From NCBI GenBank assembly GCA_006176705.1, contig QRFJ01000007.1:841089-905088 (forward strand): a stretch of DNA of 64,000 bases, given 5' to 3'. Each line of letters opens with the position of its first letter. Positions within the stretch are counted from its first letter, which is position 1. A program made the translations under genes and the position numbers. Source of the DNA: Cocos nucifera. Its lineage: Eukaryota > Streptophyta > Magnoliopsida > Arecales > Arecaceae. This document shows, in pieces, positions 11,516 through 24,172 of this stretch. The notes beneath the pieces are model-generated. The model was not told the origin of the DNA. It was given only the letters and a program-made list of their open reading frames with translations, and did no database searches.

Positions 11516-14376
11516 TTTATGCTACAGTACTATAGTTGGCATAATACCTGTTCGCAGTGTGGTATTTTACCGGAGGAATGCATGTTAAGGGAGACCAAAG
11601 CCATCAAGAGTTCGTAAACACCTTCAACTATCTCATCACTTACATGACGAATTGAGACATCCTTGCTCTTGTTACATTCTTATTTTTCTTTCTGACATAG
11701 AAAGATGGGACTTCCTCAAAAAAGATATATATTGAAAGATGGGACAAATCCCATCAAACTTTCATTTAATTGAGAGGTCGAAATGCTGAGAAGACTTCAT
11801 TGAAATGTGGAAACGATCAGAAAAGCTTTTCACTATTTTTTTTTCTTGATGTCATATTCAGCATTTTTGTTAAGTTTCTTTAATTAATTGTGAGGTCTTC
11901 TCGGCATCGCAAGTCACTTAATGTCATTATTGAAAGAATTAATGTTTCTTGAGCTTTTCGGTAGCTTAGTATTGCAGGAAGTGCATGCAATCTGTTGCTC
12001 ATTTTTGTTTTGAGAGAGTGCAAATTTGGTTGCAGAAGTGGTTCACATATATCTTCTATTCCCCTCGCAAAGAAAGGAGTCCCTCTTTTAGCTCTATCTA
12101 AGGTTGTTTTAGGATTTTAAACTATTTTTGTTAGTGAGGAAACGCTTTAAATGATCTCCAGTGAGGGCAAATAGGTCACTTCATGGTGTCTTCCAGTGAA
12201 TTAGATGATGAAGACGACCTCAGAAACTAGTTTGGTGTCCCGGCTGGTGGTTCTTTGCTTGATAGAAGCTTAATGCAATATCTGGTAGGAAGAGGGTTTG
12301 GACTCCCACCCCCTCCCTGCCACTAATTGTTTGCTGGCGAAGTTTGTGAAGCTTCTTGCTATTTAATTAAGCCGAATCCGTATCTTTCCTCTCCGAAGGC
12401 TTGCTTCCTTGAAACAATGAAGAGCAAATTTAACATGGATCATATGCATCTTCTGAGATAAAAAGAGTTGCAGTGGAAGATTTTCTTACGTTCAGAGTAG
12501 GATTCTTTAGGTTTTAGAGTAGGATTCTTTAGGTTCTGCTCAGGAAAGAGACTAAGATATTGGGTCGCCATGACTTGAGCAACTTTATTCGATCGGTTTA
12601 AAAGATGCAAGTATCAGGCTACTTTGATCTTGGGTGGTCCCGGGATGTTCTTTTTTATAAAATAAAAACAAAACATCCCATAGCCTAATTAGCATTTTTG
12701 TTTTTTATTTTGTTTCCATAATTAATCAAATATACATCACAAAAAAATAAATTAATGAAATGCCACATGGAAGTTGATGTTGAACGTAGCATTTATACAA
12801 AAGTCACGCCATCATTTTCTTTTATTTTTGCTTCTTCTTTGTTTTTTTTTTGAAAGCAATAAATTTTTGCTTCCAACAAATCGAAAACTTTTACAAATAA
12901 TTAAAAAATAAAAAGGTTTCATATTCATTTTCTGTCTTTGGTTTTTGAGAAACAAAGAGCAACTCTAACTAGGCCTATTCTCTCTCTCTCTCTCTCTCTA
13001 CCTTCTCTCACACACATAATTTATGCTTTTGTTTTTTTTTTATACCTATTTTTGTTAGCTTGAAAGCAATTATTTTTTTCTTGAATTCAGATTTCCCATG
13101 CGTTACTGCATACCTCCCTACTACGCTTCTTGTGAGAACCAGCTTTTTTTTCATCAATCTAGTGCCCAACTAATTAAGCCTGGGTCAGAAGTCTGATCTA
13201 TCACCGATTGAAACAGGACAGAATCTTACTCAAATATGGAGAAGTAGGTCGACTTTGCCTCCCCCTCAAACTCTAGCAGGACGAGGGAGAACTCTGCTGC
13301 CAATTATTGCCCACTCCCACCCTCGTAAGACATCATCATTTCAATTATGGTCACCGACAAAAGGAAAAGAAGAAAAAAAACCCTCACCACCGTCAGAGAT
13401 GCATCGTTGCCGAAGTTGAGGCATTATTGCCTCCCACCTTGCTAGTAATATCCCTCCTCCCCTCCTTGCTTCTCAAGAAAATCTAAGGATTTAATGGGTA
13501 TCCATGACGCTTTTTTTTTTTTTTTCTCTTTTTGATAAATAGATTTTTATTAAACCAGTCCACTATAGATACAACTATGGAAACTAGAAAATAAAATATT
13601 GAAAAATTTGGAGGAAACATCTATGGCAAATGTCCACAATGTATTTTCTGTGATTGGCCGCATGTATTCCCTCCAATCTATAGCACTATTAACTCCATAT
13701 GGACGTATCATTTTATATACTTATAAACTTATCTTTATTCTCTGTATAGGAATTGATTTCTGAAGCTAGTGAATATGATAGCCACTATCAAAATATCTTC
13801 TTCTAGAATCATGTGAGAAGTCTTTAAATTTGTGTGGTTATATCAATCATTTCCATACAACATGCAAGTTAGCTATCAAAATCGAGGTACTAAACAGCTG
13901 ACAGTACTTACCGCAACCAGTACATAACTATTACTTCTTATCACAAAATTGCTCCACCATAATCGCCGCTTTTTGGGATATTCTGCCACCAAAGTAAATT
14001 TTGAGGAAATTAGGAGGGTGGTCGTCCTTTGTTGTTTAGACCAACTCCCTGTTTCTTGTTTTTTCTTTCTCACAACCTTTTGGTCATGATTGGACCATCA
14101 TCAATGACCTTCTCACATGTCTTTTTTTTTTTCCCTCTCTTTCTCTTCCTCTTTCTTTCTCTTTCTCTATCCCTTTCTCTCTCTTCTCTTTCGATCTTTT
14201 TCTCTACCTTAATTCCTTTTAACCAAACATAGCCTAGATTTAAAGATCAAAATAGAGTTAATTAAGAATATTGTAAAACTCAAACTAAGTGAGCAAGAGA
14301 TCTTGATATAAACCATAAATGTGAAATAAGAGTAAGGGTTTAGACACAAATGCTCTCTCTCATTATTAATAATTAT
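11516..14376. other. Intergenic region, no gene seen
   Basis: AT-rich DNA with low-complexity tracts. It holds a 22-bp tandem duplication ('agtaggattctttaggttt') at about 12497-12540, a (CT)n run at 12979-12998, several poly-T runs, and at 13510-13560 a poly-T followed by 'gataaatagatttttatt', which could be the inverted tail of a LINE or processed insert. A pyrimidine-rich block occupies 14119-14220. No ORF here has a recognisable domain. Confidence 0.6.
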
Positions 14377-14540
14377 CGATTGGATCGGATCCTATACTGA
14401 ACTAGTGGACTAGTCCCATTATAAAGCAACACATACAAAAGCGAATAAAATAGAAAAGCATGTAATATATACGCATGTGTGCGTGTTATTTTATGATTGG
14501 ACTAGTCCACTAGCTAAGTAGTAGATCTAATCCAACTAAT
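14377..14540. mobile_element. Short foldback MITE-like palindrome
   Basis: The arm beginning 'attggatcggatcc' and ending 'ctagtggactagtcc' is repeated in inverted form near 14497-14540 ('ggactagtccactagc' through 'gatctaatccaac'). About 45-bp imperfect arms surround an AT-rich loop. There are no ORFs. No clear target duplication was found. Confidence 0.6.
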
Positions 14541-14550
14541 AATATATATA

Positions 14551-14950
14551 TAGTCAGATAAGAATAAGGTCAATTACATTTGGGCTCAGATCTGATCATG
14601 TCAAAATGCTATAATAGAGATTCTACATACATGATCTAAGCCATTAAATATGATTTACTATCTCAAAACTACTTGCACACAAAAAATATATGATTTGGAG
14701 ACTCCTAGACTATGCATCAAATAGTCAAAAAATTGGACAGCCTAAATAAAATTAAATTAAATATATTTTTTTGATTACTTAATGCATAGACTAATGGTCT
14801 TTAAATCATATAATTTTTATCGTACAAGCCGTTTTAAGATAATAAATTACATTCAATGGCTTGGATCATTGATATAGGATCTTCATTATAGAATTTTGGT
14901 CTGATCAAATTTAAGCCCAAATCCGATCAACCTTATCCAAATCTACTCCA
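14551..14950. mobile_element. Foldback MITE, copy 1 of a local family
   Basis: The left half (from 'agtcagataagaataaggtc') pairs with the right half ('gaccttatccaaatctact' region) over about 170 bp per arm, so nearly the whole element is one imperfect palindrome. A second copy lies at about 15350-15728, in the same orientation. The element abuts a TA repeat, suggesting a TA-directed insertion. Confidence 0.7.
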
Positions 14951-15349
14951 ACTCTGATACCATAGATGATATGATTGAATATAATCAGAACATATTACTT
15001 TTTGGAACTCTAGGAGCCGAGAGAGAAGGAAAATTAAAGAGAATGAGTGAAGGCATCGACGAAGAAGAAGAGTGAAGACGACAATGATTTATGTCATTTC
15101 TCAACTCAGTTAATAATATTCTTGTTGAGATTTTTAATTTGACTAAAATAAAGGATGTTTTCAGATGAATCTGAGATCAATGAGATTAATATGATAATAA
15201 AAGAATAAAATCTTTTTCTACACCTTGAAGAATATATAAGATATTATACTCAATCTTTTCTAAGCCTGATCCAACCCTTTTTGGTCGATGATGAAGGCAT
15301 CAAGACACAAGTCCTCAGATAGGACTTGACCTTATATATATATGTATAT
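14951..15349. other. Segment between two MITE copies, possible LTR fragment
   Basis: Starts with 'ctctgataccat', which on the minus strand reads ATGGTATCAGAG, the core of a tRNA-iMet primer-binding site. The remaining 350 bp could be part of a copia LTR, but no partner LTR was found. No coding potential was seen. Confidence 0.3.
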
Positions 15350-15723
15350 AGTTAGACTAGAATCAGGTCGACTGGATTTGAATTTAGATCCAGTTAAGTC
15401 AAAACTCTATAATAAGCATTCTATATCAATGATTCAAGTTATTGAATATGATCTATTATCTCAAAGCTACTTGTACATAAAAAATCATATAATTTTGAGA
15501 TCTCTAGTCTATACATCAAGTAGTTAAAAATTAGACAGTCTAAATAAAATTGAATTAAATATATTTTTTAATTACTTGATGTATGATCTAGGGATCTTCA
15601 AATGATTTTTTATTTATAAGCAGTTTTGAGATAGTAAATTATATCCAATAATTTGGATTATCGATGTAGAATTTTTATTATTTAATTTTGATCTGATCTG
15701 AGCTGAATCCTAATTCGACTGAT

Positions 15724-15728
<5 letters not shown>
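15350..15728. mobile_element. Foldback MITE, copy 2 of a local family
   Basis: Shares the arm and centre sequence of the 14551-14950 copy with substitutions and small indels, for example 'gtctaaataaaattgaattaaatat' against 'gcctaaataaaattaaattaaatat'. It is followed directly by a (TA)n run at 15729-15757. No ORF. Confidence 0.7.

Positions 15729-15757
<29 letters not shown>
15729..15757. repeat. (TA)n microsatellite
   Basis: About 14 TA units immediately right of the second foldback MITE and about 490 bp upstream of the GLOX start codon. Confidence 0.9.
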
Positions 15758-15761
<4 letters not shown>

Positions 15762-16100
15762 GAGAGCGGTTGTGCCAAGATAGAGGTTACAGCCGGCAGT
15801 GACGTAAAAGCCTCCCGCAGGGCGTTGTGAAGTTGGAGATGCGCGTGAACCCTAATTTCAGCTAATGAATCACCCTCCCACTCTAATTTTATTACAAAGT
15901 CACCACCTTTTGGCTAGCCGTTTACAGGAAAAATGGCAGTTCAGATATTTCCAGAATGTAAGGACTGAACTATCAACAAGGACGCGGTCCAGTAGGTTTC
16001 GCGAGCCGGTGAGCCCACTCCTATTTTATTATACGAAAACAAACCCCGTGCTATTTTTGAACCCCCCGTTGGACCCTCGGCGCCAGAATTCTCTCTCACG

Positions 16101-16107
16101 TATAAAG
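16101..16107 (+). promoter_or_regulatory. TATA box of the GLOX gene
   Basis: TATAAAG lies 139 bp upstream of the start codon. Expected transcription start is near 16130. The leader contains a (GA)n tract (16218-16238) directly before the start codon. Confidence 0.6.
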
Positions 16108-16130
16108 GAGAACCACCTAATCATAGGGCA

Positions 16131-16166
16131 ATGAGAGGAAGAGAAGCCGATCAAACCTGGGAATAA
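16131..16166 (+). promoter_or_regulatory. Possible upstream ORF in the GLOX leader
   Basis: An ATG at 16131 opens an 11-codon frame ending at TAA (16164-16166), 79 bp before the GLOX ATG. It would lie in the mRNA only if transcription starts at or before 16130, the expected distance from the TATA box, so its inclusion is uncertain. Confidence 0.3.
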
Positions 16167-16245
16167 TATATTAGGCAGGAGGACCAAAGCAGCAACAGAA
16201 GGAGAGAGGGGCCATCGAAGAGAGAGAGAGAGAGAGAGTCTGCGA

Positions 16246-19153
16246 ATGGGGGCTCTCCTCCGTGCCACCCTCTTCCTCCTCCCTATCCTCCTCGGTGCTC
16301 ATGTCGTCGAGCCCACGCTGTTCGACCTGCTCGGGAACCCATTCGGACGGCCGAGACCGGGTCTTATCATGGACCCGCTCCTGCCACGGTCAACTGACAA
16401 CCCCGAGCAGGTGCCGGAGGAGATCCCCGAGGCCGGGAAGAGGCCGGACTTCGAGACGAACTACACCGGCGCATGGAAGCTTGTGAGGGAGAACGCAGGG
16501 GTGTCGGCGATGCACCTGGTGATCATGAAGAACAACAAGGCCATCATGTTCGACACCACTGTGTTGGGGCCATCGCGGATTGCCCTGCCGCGAGGCAACT
16601 GCCGCGCAGATCCCAATAGCCCGGTAAAAGCATTGGACTGCTGGGCTCATGCCGTCGAATTTGACATCGACACCGCTAAGGTCCGGCCTCTTAAGGTACG
16701 TATTACGTATTATATGATCTCATATTATATATCATGTGGGATCCATTCGGCCATTGGTATCATGTCAATCACGAAGAGTCGTGATTGGAGGACTGGGGCT
16801 CTCTAATTCAATACGGATGAGAGAATATTTCAGCTCAAAGGATCAACCTCCTCCTAGTCTATCGGACTAATTTCCACTTGGATACTAGTACTGTTGTACC
16901 ACATAACCCACTCTCTGTATGTTGTTACACAAAGAGTTACTAGAGCACTCTACTTGAATGATTTTTTTTTTGGGTCCAGAAATACCTGACAGAGTTTCTA
17001 TTTTACATGCTGATTTGCGATGATATGAATTCTAATTTCTAAAAGTATTTAAGATTTATATACAGTAAGAAGGTTTGATCCCGTAGTGTTTGCTGGGAAT
17101 GTACATAGCTCAAATCTTAGGGTCTGGTTTTTGATTGTTCATAAGTATTTTAAAAAGAAAAAGAACAACAAAAAGGTTCTCTTGAGAGAAAGAAAAGTGA
17201 AGTTTTTGACTCTTTTTTTAAAAATCTAGAAAAAGCTCTTCAGTTAAAAGCTAAACTCGTGGAATTTATTTCCATATTTTTTTAACATTCCCAACTTAAT
17301 TCCAACCTCGCAAACTGGCAGAAATTCCCTAAAAAGATTTATTAATGGTTATTAAAAGAAACTTCTCTCACAAATTCCTCCTCTCACGAACAATTTCTTC
17401 TAAAAGTTCAATTTTGCCAGCAAACATAGCATATATGGATTAATGCTTATTCTATTCGCTTCACAATTAAAGAAAACGGGTATTAAGAAAATATTTACTA
17501 ATCAGATAAGATTTTTTTTTTCTCAAACTACTACTTTTTGTAACTACATTTGCGTGCGTACGTTGTAATTGGTCATAGCTAGGACTCCTCTTTCCTTTAT
17601 TAAGATTAGCTGTTGGACTCTTCCTTTTCCAACTACATCGTTTAGAAACGTCCCTTTGCATGTAATGATCTCATTTTGCATCTAGGTCCTGACGGATACA
17701 TGGTGTTCATCTGGAGGCTTCGACGCCGAGGGAACTCTGGTGCAAACCGGAGGGTATAACGATGGAGGAAGAGCCGTGAGATACCTCAAACCTTGCGCCG
17801 GTTGCGACTGGGAGGAGTTCACCTACGATCTCTCTGCCCAAAAATGGTATCACCCAAACAAACATACCACTCTTTGTTGCATGCATGCATGCACGCACGT
17901 ACGTACGCAATCTTCAAATTGATATCGCTGTTATTAGTATCATTACTGCAATTTCATGCATGCATGCATGCAGGTATTCCACCCAACAGATCCTCCCCGA
18001 CGGCAGCTTCGTCGTCGTCGGAGGCCGCCGCGAGTTCAACTACGAGTACGTCCCCCCGGCCGGAAAAGCCAACACCGTCCAGGACGCCCGCTACCTTCCT
18101 TTCCTCATGGAGACGACCGACGTCATAGAGAACAACCTCTACCCCTTCGTCCACCTCAACACCGACGGCAACCTCTTCATCTTCGCCAACGACCGCGCCA
18201 TCCTCCTCGACCCGAAAGCCGACAAGGTCGTCCGCGAGTACCCGCCGCTCCCCGGTGGCTCCCGCAACTACCCGGCCTCCGGCATGTCCACCCTCCTCCC
18301 CCTCGACCTCCGCCGCCCGGCCGTCAACCCCGAGGTGCTCATCTGCGGCGGCTGCCCCCACGACTCCTTCAACCTCTCCAAAGTCAAGATCTTCGTCCCC
18401 GCCCTCAGCAGCTGCGGCCGGCTCGCCATCAATGACCCCGACGCCGCCTGGAACATGGAGGAGATGCCGACGCCCCGCACCTTGGGCGACATGCTGCTGC
18501 TTCCCAACGCCGAGGTGCTCATGATCAACGGCGCCGCCAAGGGCTCCGCCGGGTGGTGGCAGGCCAAGGACCCCGTGCTCACGCCGGTGCTCTACCGGCC
18601 CGGCCTTGCGCCGGCCGACCGGTTCCGCGTGCTGGCACCCAGCACCATCCCGCGCATGTACCACTCCACCTCCGCGGTCCTGCCGGAAGGGGACATCCTC
18701 GTCGCCGGCAGCAACACCAACGACCGCTACAGGTTCGTCGGCCAAGAATTCCCGACGGAGCTGAGGGTGGAGAAGTTCCGGCCGCCGTACCTGGACCCGG
18801 CGCTTTACAACCACAGGCCGAGCATCGACGTCGACGTGCTGCCGGAGATGGGGATGAAGTACGGGCGAAGCATCACGATAGCGTTCACGATCGCCACGTC
18901 GACGGAGGCGGTGGAGAGGGGCGACCTGATGGTGACCATGTATGCGCCGCCCTTCACCACGCACGGCTTCTCCATGAACCAGAGGCTCCTGATACTGAAG
19001 ACCGAGGAGTTCGCCACCAAGAGCGTCGGGAGCTACGACATCACGGTGGTGGCGCCCCCGTCGGGGGCGTACGCGCCGCCGGGGTATTATCTGGTGCATG
19101 TGGTGCACCGTGGGGTGCCCAGCAAGGGGGTCTGGGTTAAAATCAGTGTTTGA
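16246..19153 (+). CDS. GLOX: Aldehyde (glyoxal-oxidase-like) galactose oxidase family enzyme
   Basis: Three exons (16246-16695, 17686-17846, 17974-19153) join in frame to 596 residues, a normal family length. Residues 1-20 are a hydrophobic secretion signal, so the enzyme should act in the cell wall or apoplast. A glyoxal-oxidase N-terminal beta-propeller is followed by the C-terminal DUF1929 domain. Radical-copper site residues can be placed by spacing: Cys157 in WCSSGG (thioether partner), Tyr227 in EFNYEY, Tyr433-His434 in RMYHS, and His534 in FTTHGF. Family members oxidise small aldehydes to acids and make H2O2, and some act in pollen or wall differentiation; the substrate here is unknown. 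Introns are 990 and 127 bp. Exon 3 is strikingly GC-rich compared with the introns, as in many monocot genes. It looks intact. Confidence 0.93.
17880..17972. repeat. GCAT/GCAC/GTAC tetranucleotide repeats in GLOX intron 2
   Basis: Two short GCAT-type runs (17880-17910 and 17957-17972) lie at both ends of the 127-bp second intron. The right one runs straight into the CAG acceptor, replacing the usual pyrimidine tract. Confidence 0.85.
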
Positions 19154-19156
19154 TTT

Positions 19157-19162
19157 AATAAA
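19157..19162 (+). terminator. Polyadenylation signal of the GLOX gene
   Basis: AATAAA begins four bases after the TGA stop. That is unusually close for a functional signal; further signals downstream may be used instead. Confidence 0.35.
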
Positions 19163-21659
19163 AACAATTAAATTATCTTCCACTGCCTTTTTTTTTTTTT
19201 TTTTGGTTTTTGTGTGGTGGGTAAGGTATAGCCTTGTTTGCTAACGGTGATTGTGCAGGATGCTTAGTTGTTTTTAGTTTTGCTGAACAAAAAGATGCAA
19301 AGGCGATCCTAAATAATTGGAAAACGACTGGATGATGGTCATGGTTATGGTATCACAAACTTGGATGTATAACTTCGTCGCGAACGAGCTTCTAAATTAT
19401 TAAATAATTCTTCTCTTTAATAAACATTGCTAAAAAATGTGGAATTTTGAGAATTGTGTAACGGTCAACTTAAGTAAGCAAAAGTGGCACAAGTAGGTTA
19501 AGTTGACTCTATCAGAACGATCTAGCCACCATGAGAGTGTTTGGTTCACAGTTCAAATCAAAATTAGAACGAGGATTAGAATGAATTGAAATCGAATATG
19601 GAATTGAAATAAAAATTTAAATTCTTATGAAAGAGTAGAGATGGAGTTTTAGATATATTAAATTATTTCTATTTCATCTCATAATTAAAATCAGAATGGG
19701 ACTCCTATCTCGAGTTAAAGGCAAGTGGGCTGATTCCAAATCTAGAGAACTTCCAACTAGGTCGTGTATGGATTTGAGAAAGTTTGACCTCATCTGACCC
19801 AACCTGACAAAGTAGTGCCAGAATTCATGTTTACCTCTAGAAACCTTGACATCTACTCTTGGACTTGATCCAACCAAAATGCAGCTCTAGATTTGGAGAA
19901 AGCTTGTATAATTCCACACAGGCACCAACTCTAAGGTGCGACAACAATAACTTATGAGTTCAGACCTGACAAATGGGGCTGTCCAGCGAAGATCTTTTTT
20001 GAAGGTAGGAGATGGCAGCTCATAAGCACTTCTTAGAATGTTAAACGCGTGCGAGGAATGACCATTACCGTGTATTAATTGAACATCGTTTTTTTTCTTG
20101 ATTTTATGATCAAGTACTGCAATCTTTTTTCTGCTACAGGATCCTCTACGATACTTTTTACCGCAAGGTGCCGTGCGTGGTTAGGTGCCGTCGGCTATCC
20201 AAATATTTCTGGGATTTATAAATCCCTTCCCTTTTAATATTCTAATGTGCATGCTTAAGCACGTCCATATGAATGAAATCCAATAAGGTACAACGAGTAC
20301 CATAGAGGATCCAAGCCCTTTTTTCTCATCTATCTCAGACTTTAAGGCAACATGTGTCAGAATTTACTAGATCCTAGCAAACATCAACCCTTACCAAGCA
20401 AAATCCATGTTGACATCCAGAATGATAAAGAGTATATCGATGCCATAAAAACATTAAAGTGGTCACAATTTGCCAGGTAGATGCCTTAGTAACCCAAGAA
20501 ATCTCAATCATTAAAGTTACACATGCAGCTGATGTCTAACTCTTTTCTTACCCCTTGATCTGGCACTGTTGAAAAAAGAGCAACAAGAAGAGTGAGGCAT
20601 ATACCTCCTTAAGTATTCCTAGCATGGTTAGAGTTCACAAGGAAGATTAGGAAAGTGATACAACAGTTCTGAAACTTCTTTGTGTGAGATTTGCTTCAAT
20701 CTTCTCAAAGTACTCTTTTCCTAAGCCATTTTAGTTCTTTTCTGAATGCACAAATAATGATATGCAGTGGATGCTTTCACGGTACATCATAGATGTGGAA
20801 AGCTAGTGAGAGTCATGAGCATGGAAGAAGATATTATGAGGCAAGGAACAAGTAAGCATCCATGAATAAGAGATTGCCATCATGGTATCGAGTTTAAACC
20901 TTGGATATGATGAAAATCCCAATAAATAAAGTGCGATGGGCAGCATGCCTCTTGGACCATCCAGATGGAAGCGTAGTTATATAGGCGGCTTTACAAGCCG
21001 AAAACCCAGGACGCTGAAACAAAGTGGAGGCAAAAGGATTTGACCGCAAGAGAAGGTAAGCAGATCTCTTTGAAATATTTAATGACACTCTTCAAGTACA
21101 ATAGTAACAGCATTTGAAATCATATTAATATTCTTGGTTGAGAATTATTCTTTAAAGCACAGGACATGCTGAATTTCTGAAATGTCTCAATAATTAATAT
21201 AGCATGCAACATTTACTAAGATCAAGAAAATGAATAAAATGAAAATGGCTGATTCATGGGGGGAACAGGAAATTCGAGAAGATGCAAAACACACACAAGA
21301 TTTTGAAGCAGGTGCGACAAACCAAATAAGAGATTCCAGTTGATAAGCCCTCTAAAAGTGTGAGAGAAGATCTGAAGCTCGAATTTACTTGCAATCATAA
21401 GTTCATTAGACCAAAAATTCCAAGTTAGCATGTGTTTATAAAGAAACAAAGAAAAACAGAGTCAATAAGCTAAGCAGATATGCAGACCCTTCAGACTAAA
21501 AGACTAGCAGGAAAATTTTTAACAATTGGCAGTTTGCACAGGATGTAATTAAGCCTTCCTTTGTCTCCTTTCACAGAAGGTATTAATTCCAGATACTTGG
21601 CATCAAAAACATGTCGCAGGTAAATTCCTAAATCCTTATCTCTTTATCTGGAGATATGT
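19163..21659. other. Intergenic region with MITE-like remnants
   Basis: 19530-19720 resembles one half of a 'gtgtttggttc'-ended MITE. 20139-20312 is listed separately. 20894-21088 on minus is open for 64 codons (peptide with RSAYLLLRSNPFASTLFQRP), ends near a candidate splice site and could be an isolated exon, but its family is not recognised. No other supported gene was seen. Confidence 0.5.
20139..20312. mobile_element. Small MITE-like inverted repeat
   Basis: GGATCCTCTACGATAC at the left end is mirrored by GTACCATAGAGGATCC at the right end, giving 16-bp inverted repeats with one or two mismatches around about 140 bp of non-coding DNA. The target duplication is unclear. Confidence 0.5.
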
Positions 21660-22587
21660 TGTGGTATCAACTCGCTTTCATACCAAACTATTGGGATATC
21701 AACTACTTTGATGCCACTTATTAAGGATCTAGTACCAAATTATTGCGGCAGGAAGAAGAAAGAAATAAAATAAGAAAACAATCAAGTATGTGGATCAGTC
21801 TAAAGGCTCATCTCCACGGGACATGCAAAGCTTTACTATGAAAAAGAAAAATAGATACAAAAGAAGAACACTCACTCTCAACTCACCGTACACAAATCTC
21901 TCTCAACTAGAAGCTATCCTCACAAAAGCTCTCTCAGAATCCCAAGAAGACCCACAAAAGCTATAAGATGCTCTGCCCTCACAGCCTCCTCGTCGGATGC
22001 TATGCACCTATTGCTTCTCTCTTTCGCGGGCTGCACGTACTCGACGCTCTACCAAGCTTCTCTCAGCGGCTGCTTGAGCCTCTTTACGTGCTTCTCACGC
22101 CACACGCGCCATCTTTTCTGCTCTACAGCACCTCAATCCTTTAAATAAGATAAGAATTTTCTTCTCAGCAGTTCACGGGAGTCCTAATAGGGCTCGTTCT
22201 CCTAATATGAGTCGAACATGTCCTTGATAGAGTCTTGAAATATTTTTCGACCTTTAGATCATGACCGCAATCCTCCATGGTCGCTAGATCTTGTGGTCCA
22301 TGTGCAACTCCCGTAGACCCCTTAGATTAATCACAAAACAGAAAAAATTCGGTCGTGTTCTGTTCGCCTCCGTCGAGCCGACTCGGTCAGAGATCGAGCT
22401 GGCTCAATTGTGTCTCATCTAGACTCCTACTGTCTATCTACTTAAGAGAGTCGGCTCGACTGTGATTCAAGCCGACTCGATCTCAATCCGAGTCGGCTCG
22501 ACTATGTAGCTGAGCTAACCCAACTGCTGTGCTAAAAATTGATTCTTTTTTTACTGTGAGTCGAATTCAAGGCGTTAAATCCTAACA
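21660..22587 (-). repeat. 3' LTR of the short copia element
   Basis: Left terminal repeat, 928 bp, bounded by TG..CA. It is rich in 'gtcggctcgac'-like short palindromes around 22450-22510. Confidence 0.85.
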
Positions 22588-22949
22588 ATCTCCACCTTGA
22601 CTCGACATTCGGCCTCCACCTGACTTTGAAAGCTTGTGATCTATCTTGCCCTCATGCCCTGGGGCATGTCTGATGATCATGGATGGACAAATGTGGGAGT
22701 CGAGCCAGGCTGCTCGATCTCACCTCTGTCATGGGCTGTATTCATTTTGATCAAAGACCTATTCGGAGAATTCTACTATAGTAATAGGAACTTCACTCTG
22801 CGACGTCACCTCTGGTCCTCCCGAGTCTCCCGTCTCGTGCCCGATCCATCTCCACCTGGAGCTCCACCTTGCACTGGACTCCCTCTGGCTTCTGAGCTCC
22901 ATCTCATACTGGGCTTCCTGCCAGATAGTAATGTCCTCTTGTCTTCTTC

Positions 22950-24106
22950 TTTTCCTTCAATATCATTCTATCGCCATGCATGACCTTCAGGATTCTATCA
23001 CCAGCTACCCACCTGTAGCCGTTTAAATTCAGTCTGCTCAGTGAGATAAGATTTCATCTGAAATCGGATATGTATCGGACCTTCCCCAATCTTCTTACTG
23101 CACCATCATGTGTCTTCCAGCTGACCATCTTAATGCCTCTAATCGCACAGCTCGATCCATTCGGCAGATAAATAGTACCATCACTGCTCTCTAGGAAGTC
23201 AAACTACTTTTTTCTACAATAAATATGATATGTGCATGCAGAATCTAAAATTCACAGCTGGAAAAAATTAGATACCTCGTCAGATATCTTCAGGACATCA
23301 TCCTCTGACTCGCTACTAGCTATCGCTATAGTAACCCTCGTTCGATCCTTGAGTTATGGGCAATCATTGACTTGATGTTCCAACTCGTCGCACCTGTAGC
23401 ATCTGATCTTGCTAAGATTCCTCATCTTGGATTTGGATCGTCCTCCTCGAGATCCTCTGTCGATTCGTCTACTGCCTCCTGCTCCTTCATAAACTGCCAA
23501 AGCTGAGCTGCCGTCATCTGAGCTCGAAGCTGGGTTCTTCCTCCTGAGAACCTCATTTTAGAGTATCACTGCAGTGACCTCGTCTATTTTGATGATGCTC
23601 TTTTCCACTAGAAGAGCAGTTACCAATGACTCATATGAAGGAAAAAGCGATGCGAGCTAGACCAACGCCCTAATCTTCTACTCAACTTTTTCACCAACGC
23701 TGAGGAGGTCGGTGAGGATCTTCTGAAAATTGGATAGATGCTCCCATATGTTCTAATCTTCGTCCATCCATAGCTGGTAGAACTGCCTCCAAAGGAATAA
23801 TATGTTGGTGAGCGACTTCGCCATGTACAACTCCTCGAGCTTCAACCACAACACCGTCGGAAAAGTCTCATCAAGTACATGAATTACCACATCATCCGCT
23901 AAATATAAGCGGATCATGCTCACCGCTTGCATCTGGATTCGCTTTCAATCCTTCACCTCTATGATGGCTGGCATCTCGTCATACAAGAGAGCATCGATCA
24001 ATCCATGTTGGATGAGGACATTCTTTACCCTTGCTTGCCACAAGGAGAGATCATCCTTCCCATCGAACCTGTTGATCTCTATCTTGATTGTGCTTGTCTT
24101 CTCCAT
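22950..24106 (-). pseudogene. Copia gag-protease remnant
   Basis: The minus-strand reading starts at an ATG at 24104-24106 and gives a copia gag start (RFDGKDDLSLWQARV), then the KLEELYMAKSLTN block, and near 23360-23410 a CCHC zinc knuckle (CYRCDELEHQVNDC). Protease follows at about 23216-23258 with ILDSACTYH, then a pre-integrase segment (NLISLSRLN). Several in-frame stops interrupt it, so it is dead. The coding part ends about 360 bp before the PPT, with integrase, RT and RNase H absent. Confidence 0.85.
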
Positions 24107-24172
24107 ATTCTTCAATATCTATCCACTGCTACAATCTGCGCTCCAGTACTATCTAGCTCTGATACTAATTAT

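Noticed and set aside
17954..19183. 409-codon minus-strand ORF
   Set aside because: It is antisense to GLOX exon 3; the long open frame is due to GC-rich codon bias, with His/Arg/Gly-rich meaningless sequence.
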